A stretch of DNA of 64,000 nt from Planococcus citri (lineage: Eukaryota > Arthropoda > Insecta > Hemiptera > Pseudococcidae). A program made the position numbers and the translations under genes. The stretch lies in NCBI RefSeq assembly GCF_950023065.1, contig NC_088677.1, positions 35,113,230-35,177,229 on the forward strand. Direction: 5' to 3'. The notes under the pieces are model-generated. The model was not told the origin of the DNA. It searched no databases and worked only from the letters and a program-made list of their open reading frames with translations. Of this stretch, positions 23,776 to 36,700 are shown in pieces. The stretch's first letter is position 1. Every line of letters starts with the position of its first letter.

Positions 23776-26700
23776 TGTGACATCACTTGGGGGAATATGA
23801 TAAAAACAGGACTAAATATACGTTAAATACTACCGTTCTGAAAGTTGAAATACATATCACAAGAGAGTAGGGATTTCTGGGGCATTATTCACAACACACC
23901 GATACCCCATTCACACCCTTCTTTTATTACTTTACTTTCATCTCGATCAAAACAACCCTCACGCAACTTCAACGCATCGAAATCTATAACCACGTCGCTT
24001 TTAATCAAACCACGATTTAGCCTACGACTGGAAAAACACCACGTTGATTCGAAAAAAGTCTCTCGCACAATATTGCTTTTCGAATACAAAATGACGCGAA
24101 CGAAAGAAATCCGAAAGTAAAACGTTTTCAATTATTCAAGATATATATTCAAAAATGGCAGAAAATCTTATAATAATGATATTGAAACGAGTACTTGAAC
24201 TTGAACGAAGCTTTTTTATAATATTTTCAAACGAATAAACCTTCGCTCGAATTTATATAAAAATATATCAAGCGAACGAGCGAACGACTGTAGGATTGCG
24301 TATCGCGTTTCGTGTATCCTCCGCGAACCACCCATCTCGTGGAACGATACACGAGCATATTTACGGCGAACCGCGTATGCAAAAGTAATAACACAAACAA
24401 GATATTCGGTGCGACACGACCGACAACGCTGACAGGGTGGAGGATTCGGTACTATAGAGAAAAAAAACCTCGAGTAGTACTGTACAGCAGCGCCCAGATT
24501 AGGTACCATTTTCACTAGAACGCAAATCAGAGTGAGAATTCTTGCGTTCAAAATACTCAGATCATGAATAATTTTAATTAATAACGCGATCCGTTAATCT
24601 TTTAAATAAACACTTCTTGTACTCTTCCAAGACGTACAAACTATGGCTTTCGTTAAATGAGAAAAGCCAAGTATGAAATTTTCTTGTTTAACTGATAGCG
24701 ACGAGGAGGATAAGGATTCGGGGTTCATTTAAAATCGCGTGTATTAATCTAAATGAAAGCGAAAATATGAGTATTACAGAAAATTCAAAACCCATTCGTC
24801 TAAATAATTCGACAATTCGACTCGTATAAAATGATGGTGTTCGGCGAAGTGGTGCTGGATTTTACACAATACGTTTCAACTTCTAACAAACGAAACAAAA
24901 GCTATATGTATTCGTACAAATCTTAGTTACTTTTTTCAATTAACTTCTGATCGAACGATGGTTTAAAAGATGGATGGAGCTTTACTTGTATTTTTCGACC
25001 TATTTTACTCGTATTTGTAGGAAATAGTAATAAGATCTTCTGGATGAATTATTTCGAAAATTGGTGTGATCGTCGCACTTTGGTCCATTTATTGGGGGTG
25101 TTTTTTTTTCTGAGGACTCGCCTTCCTTTTGAAAGTATGGGTCCGTATCAAAAAATTAATCAAATAAAAGTTGTACATGGGCGAAGAGATTCAAAGTCGA
25201 TGACCCCCCCCCCCCCCCTTGAACATCGTCATGAAAATGTGACGTGACATATCCATTCTAATAAATTCAAGGTCGCTATGTTTGAATATCTAGGTAGTCA
25301 ATTTTTTGAATTCAAGACATAAATATCTCCCAAGCCTCCCAGTTTGGCAAAAAAATATAAGAAATCCCAATGTCATCGAATCAGTATAAAACAATCATAA
25401 TGCCTCGAACGAATAACACGAGTTAAAACGACTAGGTAGGTTAGGCACATATAATATAATAAAATCGATCACATTCTCATATATTTTCAAATAGCTAATA
25501 CCGTTTCGGGCATTCGCATGTGTCGTTAGTTAAACGTCAAATATGGAAAGACGAAACGAATAAACGACGAAAAAAAAATTTCAATTTAAAATCGCAACGA
25601 AGAATAATAGCTCGACTGCGTTACAAATGCTTTCGCACAGAGAGTTGGCCGGATGTACGAAGTACGTAGACGTACCAATGGTTCTGGTATATGGCGAATG
25701 CGGAAAACGTCAGTTTGACATTTTTCGGGTAAACTTACATGGAAAATTGGTGTAGTATAATTGCGCCGAGCACATGTGCTACAAATTGAACATTTTTCGA
25801 TTTCCATGCTTTAAAATATCGCTAATAAAGACCAATTATAAAGTTTATACAACGAACGGTGGCGATTTCACGTTTACGTTTTCCATCGGGTGTTGTTTTC
25901 AAACTATATAATATGTCGACCAAAAGTACCCGTTATATTGAAGTTTTGTCGCGTTTTCGTGTCATTTTGTTCAGGTCGCCACATATGGTGCAAACGTTTA
26001 CGCGATCACCTTTTTTCTTTATTCAATTTCAAATCGGATAAAAAAAAATCGCCGGGGTGTAGGATACACTCGTAACTACAAATAACGTATTTTTTCACGT
26101 TAAATTACAAAACCCTGCGTTGAAATTAAATAATATTTCCACGTTTGTTGTCATCGTGAAGAAAAACCTGCGTAAAATCGAGTAAAATATTTTGTTAAAT
26201 GATTGAAAAAATATCGCACACGTGGCTCGTATAGCGAGCTACGATATTTTTGACCCAATTTTCTCAAATTGACAGCGATGGGAAATACCTCAAAAGAACG
26301 TGTATAATATGACAACAATTGCCTTATTCTTGACAAAATACGTGTAGTGTGAATGAAGAAAAAATATTCTTCGGATTTCGATCAAATTCACGGAGGTGGC
26401 TTAAAATTGTCCTATGAAAAATTGGAAACCCTTGAAACTAAAGTGGAGGAGCTGTAAATTCTTAAAATAAGACCATCTTCCGAAAAAAAAGAAAAAACAC
26501 TGTTTTCTGCACGTTATTTTTACGCACCTTTCAATTTCCGATTTTTAGCAAAAATCAGAGCTTAAAATTTGAAAATATTGAATCCAAACTTTCAAGATGA
26601 AAACTCAATTTTTCTTGATGTGTTCACTCAAGTTGAGAGCTACCGCTCAAAAATTTGAAGCAATTACAGTGAAGACATGTTTTCATCTTTTTTGTAACAA

Positions 26701-26799
26701 ACTGATTTTTAAAATGATGATCACAATATCCTTCGAGAGCACAAAGACTCCTAATTTTGATCAAGAATCAAAGAAAAATTTCAGATACTGGTTTCGATT
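23776..26799. other. No gene supported
   Basis: Overlapping open frames of 80 to 111 codons on both strands (23845-24131, 24216-24551) have no recognisable domains. A C15 run lies at 25204-25218. The segment 25258-25310 resembles the complement of 27700-27755 (shared AATTCAAGGTCGCTA then GAATATCT/GAGTATCT). Confidence 0.5.
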
Positions 26800-27584
26800 A
26801 TAATAATCTCGGATTTGAATGAAACTTGGACTGATGGAAAGAGGACCTCAAAAAACCCCATCCCCCAATTTTTAGCTGCTGAAGTTGATTTTTCGATTTT
26901 TGATGAGCATTTGAAGTTTTGTGTACACAGGTAAAATTGTTCTGTAAATTCGAAAAATGGTCATTTCTCCCCACCACATGAACTTCAGCAGCTGAAATGT
27001 TGGCCAGAGGGTCTATGCTTGATACCTAATCGACTAATACTAACGCCGGCCGGATCTCGAATTATCTTCAGAAATCGAATTTTTTATCCATCTATGATGG
27101 TTATGGTTTACCAATACCACTGAAAAATTTGAAAAATCAGTAAATTAAGCTCATCTAATGAACTTCAAGAGCTCAAATTTTGGTCAAACAGTCTGTGCCG
27201 AATACCAAATCGACTCATATCATCATTGGCCGGATCCGGCCGTCCGTTTGGAAAACATGATTTTTTAGTGTTTTTTCTCATGTTATGTGTGAATTTAAAA
27301 AATGGCCGTTTCTCCGCACCACATGAACTTCAGCAGCTGAAATTTTGGCCAAAGGGTCTATGCTTGATATCTAATCGATAAGTACTACCGTCGGTCAAAT
27401 CTGGAATTAACATCAGAAATCGAATTTTTTGACATAACATGAAAAAAAGTATAAAAAGTATACAAAACTTCAAACGCTCGCCAAAAATCGAAAAATCAAC
27501 TTCGGCAGCTGAAAATTGGGGAATGGGGGTTTTTCGAGGTCCTCTTTCCACCGTCCAAGTTTCATTCAAATCGGAGATTATTAT
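26800..27584. mobile_element. Inverted-repeat element, about 785 bp
   Basis: The arms 26800-26925 and 27461-27584 are inverted copies with roughly 85 to 90 percent identity by eye. Both read ATAATAATCTCSGATTTGAA, then ACTTGGAC, GGAAAGAGGACCTC, CAGCTG/TAGCTG and TTTTTCGATTTTTG in order. The interior carries three direct copies of a separate unit. No target duplication is obvious at these limits, so the ends could lie slightly further out. Confidence 0.7.
26942..27420 (+). repeat. Three direct copies of a unit of about 165-180 bp
   Basis: TGAACTTCAGCAGCTGAAAT at 26979, a diverged TGAACTTCAAGAGCTCAAAT at 27159 and TGAACTTCAGCAGCTGAAAT at 27324. Each is followed by TTGGYCARANGGTCTRTGC-like, TAATCGA/AAATCGA and a YCGGNC box. 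Copies 1 and 3 are closer to each other than to copy 2. Confidence 0.75.
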
Positions 27585-27606
27585 GTGGGAGGGTTCCCTT
27601 GTGAGA

Positions 27607-27755
27607 TCAAGTATCTATTCATTTTTTGGATTAGACGTCTCGGTGTCCCTAAAGTAACTCACTTCTATCAAAATAGAGTGCTGAGGTGACACCATAAAGA
27701 GGAATAGAATCCAAAAAAATTAATAGATACTCGAACTTAGCGACCTTGAATTAGT
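27607..27755. repeat. Inverted repeat next to the 26.8-kb element
   Basis: AAGTATCTATTCATTTTTTG (27609) is mirrored by CAAAAAAATTAATAGATACT (27714-27733), with about 85 nt between. The outer part resembles 25258-25310 in opposite orientation, so this is another dispersed family. Confidence 0.5.
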
Positions 27756-27759
27756 ACGA

Positions 27760-30700
27760 AAGCCTGTATCAGAAAAACTCAAGTGACCATACTCGAACTT
27801 GAAGCACAGCAGACGTTCAACAGGACCCTTACACATAAGAACCTTTGAAAACTGACAGAAAAATTAACCATCAACAAATCGAATACATTCATATCAAAAT
27901 CAAAAGCTCTTCAACGTTTGGAAACATACAGTTTATCGTACTGACATCGAACAGAGAGGGAAAAAAGCCACGATACACTCTTTTTGCACAGCTTTACATT
28001 TTAATGTCACGTATCCGAGTGAAAAACACACGTCGGATTTCGAAAATACGACTCTAAAAATCAGTTACACGCGGTCGAATCACATCCACTTAGACTTGTT
28101 CAAACATTTGTCTTTCATAACTTATGTAAGGTTAATCTGGCTTTTCGGGTTGACATCGACATTACCTACGCTTTTAAACGTATATATACGGCAAAAAGCA
28201 TGGCTGCGTAAAAAAGAACAAACCCATAATCACTATAGGTTAGAGATGTAGGTACCTGCCGCGACAAACCCGTACAAAAATCCTTGAAATTTAGCCCACA
28301 TCTCTTATACGTGAGCGTGTTTTTTGTTTTTAATGCTTCTTTGCTCTCAAATGAGGAGAACTTTTCTTACGCAGTACCTATTCTTTTTCTTTGCTCGAGT
28401 ATTTCAAAAAGATTCCTGTAACGAGAAAACTTATTCATTCCGTAATTGTAACTTTTTACTTGAGATTACACTGCAGCAAAGTGAACGTTTCAGTTGCTTG
28501 GAAAAGTAAACTGTTACGAGTACCTATACATACATAAGTTTTTACCCTCAACAAATGACGTATGATCATTGATATGTTTTCTATTAAAAGTACACGAGCA
28601 TGCAATTGCAGTTGTTGTGTTTACTGTCAACGATATGAGAAACGTATATAACGAGATTTTAATTTGAAAAAAAAGACGAAGTGGTTGATGGAAAGGGATG
28701 GAACTGGGTCATGATTTATCATCTTGGTTCTATACCAAGTTACCAGCCACAAACAACAGATTGTCTCTGTATACGTAGCATCGCTGTATCGACTTAACGT
28801 TACACTATTTTCATTTCACCGCCGCGAATCGCGTAAATTAATCAAACCGACCGATAAATAATGGCGTAAATTAAAACAATAACCTCAGGTGTTCTAATTA
28901 AAATCTGCCGAACAAATCGATGCCAGTTGAAGGAAAAACTTCATCCGGCCAACCGTTACAGCCAGAGAGAGAGAGAGAAATGTCAAAATCTACTCGACAT
29001 TTGCAAACTTATTATTACGATTTTCATAAAACAGCACCGCGCGATCCAAAACGAACGAAAGGCAAAACAGAAAAAAAAACCTACCCCGAGAGTTTGTTTA
29101 TTTATCCTTTTGATAGGGTGTTTGTTACGTCGGCGTCGCGTCGTTTTCATTTTGACAAGTCTTATTTATAAAACGCGAAACGTTTGCGAGTAATCGACCA
29201 GACAAAATTACGTAAAACCTTTTCGTCCGATCGAATGACAAAAGTAATGAGAAAATATAAACAAGGAAAAAAGCCCCTCATAACTGTGTGTCCTCTACTG
29301 TATATACAGTTATGAAAATTCGCCAACTAAAAAGTATAATGGCAATTGCGGGTGTTTAGCTCTCTTTTTTTTTGTCAAAAGAAAGGAAAGGTATTGCGTT
29401 AATGTCGAGAAAACTAAAGCCGCGTTTCACAGTTATTATTTTTACATTTTTAAGCACGTTTTCTGGCTACGCTAGTCATTTGAAATATGCCAGATGTTAA
29501 CATAAAACAAACACTAAAACGCCAAACTTCATCAGCGTGACTAGGTACATTCGGTTACGCCATTGCCGCAAAATTCACCATGCATTTTTTTTCCATTCCG
29601 GTTAACGCCATTTTTTTCTGCCCTCGCTACACAAAGCTGCCATCTTCCTTCCTGCTTTGCTTATTCGATTATCATATTGGCCGAGTTTTTTTCCCTATTT
29701 ATTCGCGAAAATATGGTTCTATTCGGGATGAGCTCTAGGTCGCTGGTGACCATGGGGTGAAAATACAAAGCTTATTTTCGGTCTGGAAATTGATTCTTCG
29801 TATATCTCGTAAGATGTACTCGGTATATGCGAGCTTTACCAACACGCTTTTCACGCCTGTCTTTTCTTTTCTCTCGTTTCCCTTCCATTCTTTATGACGA
29901 GCATATGTCACCGGTAACGGATATTTCATATAGTGATTTGCGATCGTGTGAAAGTTTCACGATGAGGTATCCTACCAAATGCTACGAGCCCGAAAAGTAG
30001 CCTTTTGGAAGCTTAGACCGAGTAAAAGTAGCCAAATATCGGATTGTATATTTTCGTTTCGAAAGTACTCTCTAGGATAGAAGGTACAGTGAAGGAAAAA
30101 AAAGATTAATACCGACGACCCAAGGGTACATCGGTAGTAACCTTTTCTTTTTTTTCGAAAAAAAAAAAAAGGGTAACGTCACTTCAAAACCTATACTGTC
30201 AAGTATTCGAAATTTCGATCCGTATTTATACCGAAGATATTTAAACCGTCTATCTCTTCTCGCCTCGTATAAAAGACTTGGAAATACGCTGAGTGAAAAT
30301 AATAACCGTAATTTTTATTTATCGGTGTGATTTAAAGTGACAAAAATAAAGAATATATATATTACAGAGAAAAAGAGAAATTTAAACGTGGAATGGCAGT
30401 GCACGAAAGTCATATCTTAATGTACCTCTAAATGTACTGAAATTCGCCGCAAGAAACTCATTTTTATAGTACACGTTCTGTGCACTGAAAAATAATAAAA
30501 GAAAGGGGGAAAACCTGGGCGATTCAGTCAGAACAACGCAATAATAAAAATACCGCCTCGTCTTCGTTTTAATGAATAAAAAGTTAACCCTAGTTTTAAA
30601 AATGTGCTCTAACGTTGCTCCGGCAAACAAAAAAAATTACCAAGTACTCGTATGTTAGAAAACACTACGTAGTTTGGTAAATTGAAGTAATTACTTGAGC

Positions 30701-33700
30701 ACGAAGTGTGTTTGCATTGTTTTCTTTTCTCTTCTCGCGTTGCTTTTTCCCATCTACACACTTGAAATTGCAGCAGTCAAACCGCCGAAACCTTAGTTAT
30801 ACCACAAAATTAAACTTTTTTCTCTCCGAATGAAATCAAAAAATAGGAGGTTTATCTTGCCAGCTCGTCTTTGAAATTTGGTGCTGTGAGTGTCGAGTTG
30901 TGGAAAACAAATCACACCTTTTATTAATACGTCTCTGTTTTGTTTTCTGTATTCGATGTTTATTATTATTATTTTTTTTTAGAACGCACGCAAGCCTGTT
31001 AAGAGTAATGGAGCAAGAGTTCTGCGTGTATAATTAACTGGTAATAGGTACTCGAGGTGCGTTCTTTATTAGGGTTTAAGTTTTTGGATCATTATCCTGC
31101 TCGCTACCGTAAAAAATATCGAGGTATTTTCAATACAGGGTGTTTCAAAAAGGAGTAACTTGGCTGAACATTTTCAGCCTCTTACGTCCATTTGGAGGGG
31201 CTAGGGAAGGTGCATATTCAAACAGATCGCTTCACAAAAATGCGCTAAAATCGACTTTTTCGTATGTAGCTCAAAAGAGGCGAGAAGGGTTGAAAAGTCG
31301 AAATTCTCAAAAAGTGCATTTACACATTCAAAGTATAGGTGCATGCTAAATTCCAGGTGTGGGTGAGAGATTCGTTTCCTTACTTACGTAATAGACACTA
31401 GATGAATGAAATTTTTTCACCCTACTTAAAAAATAACGTGAAATACTTACTTTTCTGTGAACTTGAAATTTTCACCATCAAGTTCTTCGAAATTTCAAAC
31501 AACCGAATTTCAAAAGGATTACTACAGCAGTAAAACATAAATTTATAAAGGGGCACAAAATGAACTTGAAAACCAGACCCAAGTAATTTCACCAAGCTTA
31601 ACCCTATTTTAAATTCAATTTCATAGTCTGATATTTACGTTTATTTTACAGCAACAACCCTTATTTTACACTTCAGAATTCAGTTGTTTAAAATTTAATG
31701 CAACTTCGAAGGTGAAAATTTGAAATAACACTTGAAATTTACAGATATATTTGAAAAAGGTATCCGATATCGTACAGCTTTTTCACGTTGATTAACAAAT
31801 TTCACATTCTCCGACATTTATAAAAGTCAGTCTTAGCGAACATAACGTTTTTCCAACAGTTTCGTCCATGTGAAAAAAAAAACTCGAGTGAAAATTATCC
31901 TCGCTTTTCGAGCTTTTTACATCGTTTCAAAAAGGAGCGAAAAAAAATGTAGTATAAAAATAAAACAGCGACTTTTTAAGTGAAAAAAAAGCAGAATAAA
32001 AAAATTACTCGTAAAATTTCTTATTACTTTGATGCACACGATACGCTGCGGCTGTTTGAAAATTGGCTTCATTAAGAAAAACTGAACCTCTATTATCGGT
32101 TAAAAAAATTTCCAGCTAGATATCTTTGAAAAATAAAAATGTATATAAGATACACTTACGTCTAATAATCCAATTACTAATACCGTCGGGTATAATAAAA
32201 GCCGTTTGATATTTACTGAGTAAAGAAATCTCAATGGATTTGAAACGAGTTACGCGAAGAAGCCCCATGACTTTATGGCACCCATTAACCTAAATTATTT
32301 TGTTTCCTTCAGCAGTTTAAACGTCGTAATTAAACTTAAAATAGGGGTAAAGTATAGGCAGTTAAATTCTGGTCTTGTAAAACAGGTTGTGAAAATCCAA
32401 CCAGAAAAACGTTTCTCTGTTATCAAATAATAAGCTCTTTGGGGTTTTCATCTTTTTTTACAGTTTTTAATGAAGATAAAAACAAATTCGCGGAAAATTG
32501 CCGAAAGATTTATAGCTCGAAATTAATCCGCGATGTCGATAGTTATTTCAACGAGTTTTTGGAATTTTTCGAAAGAAAAATGTCCATTTTTGAAAAGGAA
32601 AAAAGTCGTATACACGTTTGAAAATTATCGTTTCATCACAACCAAGATAAGTAAATGCACCATTCGATTGTTCAATGCATTATCTTCCCAACAAAACCAT
32701 GAATATCTTTAGGGAGAAGTTCTCCAAAAGGAATTCGAATTACATTGTTAATAAAAGTACAATCTCATTTACGTGGTGGCGTTCGAAATGTCTGTAATAT
32801 TCTAAAACAGTAAATAACACGTTGTATTATGCGCGTAAAATAATACGACGACGATTCTAAACACTCGAATAAATTTCCACTTTTTATCGTTTTACCTTTA
32901 ATGAGAGAAGAATCGTTTAAACGTAATATTTTTCCTTTACTTTTTGTTCTTTCGCAATAAAACAGTTAATAGATGGTATGCGCAAAAGCTATTTAACCAA
33001 AAAGATATATTTTGATTTTTTTTCTCTTTCTCTCTCGACAACGAATGTTTTCCAAATAAAACCAAAGCCAGAAAAGATTCCTGGTAAAGAGAAAAGATGT
33101 ACTTTGATATCCAATGAGACGTAACTATACATTTCTACATATAGGATAGTCGAATGTTTCCGAATGTGTACCAATAGATGAAAGAAAACCAGGCATCGTA
33201 GTTGTCTAGAAAAAAAAATTTAAAAAACTGAGTTCCAGCGATCTCAGACGAATGAAAAATAAATTAATTATTGTTTACGAAGTTTTCAGACCATCGGACT
33301 ACGAAAAATCAAATTCAATCGTACTCTCATTTTTTTATATATATTTTCGTAATATTTATTGCCAATTTTTTGGCATTTTTCAAGCCAGAAAAATTTTAAA
33401 AGTAAACCACAAACTTTTCCCCAAAGTGAATAAAATTTTATAAGTCTGCTTTCTCGTTTCAAAATTTTCAATTTTATAAAAAGAAAAGTTATAGTTTGGT
33501 TTCGCAAAAAAAAAGTAACCAATAGAATGAAGTACCTAAAAAAATCTGGGCACATCAGTTTTTTCCCGAATACATTCTCTTAAATATTTTATAATTCGCA
33601 TCGAAAAATTGACAATTTACTTTAAGTGTTATTCAATCAAATTTAGCGGGAAAATGTTTCAAAATTCACTCTTTTGCACAATTTTCATAAGACCGAAGTG

Positions 33701-36700
33701 GAAAAACAAAACCTAGCTTTGTTAGACACAGAGGGGGAAAAAACTTTATCTGGATGAAAGGAGCTCGAATATAAATATTGAACGATTTAAAATTTCGATA
33801 GTAAATCATACATACGTGTTTTCTCCCCTTTCTAACAAAGTCAGCCAGATTATTTATATACTTTTTGGTGCGAGAATATGAAAAATATACGAGGGAAAAT
33901 ATTTTCAGGGCGTTAAGTTTTTGATCTAGTTGTTTGCAATTCGCTGGTTTTCATAAACGAAATTCTTGGCTGGAACGAAAACAGCACCTATCATACGTTG
34001 GTGAAAATATTTCTTTGTCGTCGATATCTTGATAAGTACACCTTTTCTTTGCTGCGATACGGCGCGCTAAACGGAGTCAGATAATATCGCAAAAAGTAAA
34101 AGAAACAGGAAGAAAAAAGCAAACAGAAACCGAAAAACGGTTATACACATATATTTGTGAAAATGAAATAAAGCGTAAAAATGTTGGAAAGGTAGCCTTT
34201 TTATAGTTCTAAAGGGCGCGCATAAAAGTAACAGAATTGCCACCGTTATACCGAGTCGAAGAGGAGCGAAGTTTTTTGTTTTTTATGGCCGAGTTGGCTA
34301 CGTGCCTTAGCCATAAACTACCTTCACGCGCCACTGCTTCGAAATTACACTGAAAAAAGAAAATTGTCCCCGTGAAATACGTCATTAGTAAAAATGTTCG
34401 TTTGTAAATTAAGAATTAAAATGTGAGAAAAACCGGTAAAATTGCATACCTATTAAAAAAACGAACTTTGGATGAATCTTTTTGCGTTATATCACGAAAA
34501 CGATCCTGATCCTGGGACGAATATTTTTTCAAAGCTTTCCAATTTTTTTGCAATTTTCTTGGTTTAAAATACCACATAAATATCAACGCAAAGAGTATCA
34601 TTTAATTTAAATATCATCTAATTTTTTTGATCTGGCTCTTCCAGCTTCAAGTGCAAAAAAGTACCAGCATGAAATTTTTGACCATTTGAAATTTTTTTTA
34701 AAGCAGACCTAAAAAGCATGTACAATGAATTCTTTACCCAATTCTCCCCAAAAATTTTCAAAAAATTTCTACTCCTACCATTTTAAATACAAAAGGGTAT
34801 TCCATTAAAAAAACCAAATAAATTTTTATAATTTTCATACAACATAAGCTCAGATTAAATGCAAGCTTTTTCGAGTATATACAAAAAACACATCCACACA
34901 CATTACGCCTTAATGCATCGTAAATTTTTAAACGACCAAAAACTAGTCTAAAGCGTTTAATAATTTAAGCGTGCATGAATATTAAACAAACCTACAAATG
35001 CAAAAAATACATAACTCGGGCGCTTGATTTCTGCAAAATGTTTCAATTTCATGCATAAATTATTTCCAAGTACTCGAATTCGTGCAGGGTTTTATTTGAT
35101 TGTCAAAAAAGAAATACTAACCGGTAATACGCATTGTGTTATTTTTGCATTCGGTTTTATAGTACTCCGAAATCATTAACCTGACAAAAAATGTACGTAC
35201 TTGTGCAAATAACATGGTATAAAAATCCAACGATACCGTTTTCGAGAGCGTAACGCGCGCGTGAATCAGAGAACAAATCATATAAATTTCTTGTTCGCAA
35301 TATTTCTCTGGAGAATTTTAAATCTTGAAAGTTGGCCCTCGTACGTCGCTCGTTCTCGTTCGATTTATACCCAGCAATATAGCGTTATACACGCGTGAAA
35401 GTAATAAAAACACCGATCGAATAAAACTACTACATTTGCACAATGGCAAACACAGAGTAGTATAGTACGATAAATACAATATTCAAAACTTTACTAATTT
35501 TCACCACGTTCTCGTTAAAATTCAGTTTATTTCAAGATTTACCAAATAGCCCAACTATTTAAAGGTCTCTAGTAATTTGAATTTCTTCAGGTAATAAAGC
35601 TAATGAAAAGCCTTTCGGAGATAAATTAAACGTAAACTTTAGTCATCGAATATAGTTTTCTAAAACGCTGCAAAAGTTACAAGCGTAGTAACCTTATACC
35701 TTATAGCCTACCTACTCTATTGCTTGTATATACCATGTACACAGATACACCTATCTCCATATCTACCCATTACGTACATGCGAAACTATAAACACAACAA
35801 ACAAGCAGATCAAGCTTACACCAAGCGCAAGTACAACTTACAACAAAATGCAATTATAAATCCATCAAAGTTAGGTCGTTTATTTTGTTCATTTTTATTT
35901 GTTTCTTATAAATTCTTATACTCTCTTTATAGTATGTGTACCTTCTCCACTCCTTTCTTCCTACGCTATACTCACACAGTCAGATACAGTCGAATAAAAA
36001 ACCCATTACGAAGAAAACTTTCTTTTCAAAAGAGAACAAAAACTGTTACAAACAAATTGAGATGAAAACGAAAAACAATAAGAACACAGAATTGAAGGAA
36101 ACGAAAACGAAAGAAGAAAAAAAAACTTCGATAAAGTTTTCTAACGACATAAAAATTTAACTCTCTTCTATATGACTTGAAATCGATCGAAAACGTTAAA
36201 AAATTACGTAAAAACTTTACTGCGTTCTTCTAATTCATCATAATCGCGAGACTCGTTAGCGTCCTTAACCTTTCAGCACCAGAAAAAAAGAAACGGAATT
36301 CAATTTTTTTAATAAAAAAATTTGACGAACTGGATCGACAAAAGAAAATTCAACGTATTGTTATTCCAACATAATGGATGAGTCTACAGGGTCACGTCCA
36401 AGTCGAAAACAAAATATATTTTCAAAAATAATCGACCTCGATAGCAATAAAAATACGTATTCTACGTCTTGGGCCTTGGGGCTTCAAAATCAATGCACCA
36501 AAACACATATGAAATGCATACATTACATCGTGCAGTAATTTATGAATGTGGCTATGGCATGGTTGAGAATTATTAAGTATAATATACTCGAGACACAGTG
36601 TTGTTCTTTTGTCCCTATATCTTTAAGTACTCTTCAATGATAAAAGAGTTGATAAATATTGCTAATTATTATCAGTAATTAGGTCAACGCATCTATCATA

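Noticed and set aside
25430..25450. Telomere-like TAGGTAGGTTAGG
   Set aside because: Not a TTAGG array; simply one of the many TAGGTA words in this genome.
31134..31400. Complete transposon starting TACAGGGTGTTTC
   Set aside because: Only one terminus was found; no inverted partner within several kb, so no element is called.
35575..35600. Plus-strand TTTCTTCAG|GTAATA
   Set aside because: Donor is poor beyond GTAA; no series of sites on this strand.
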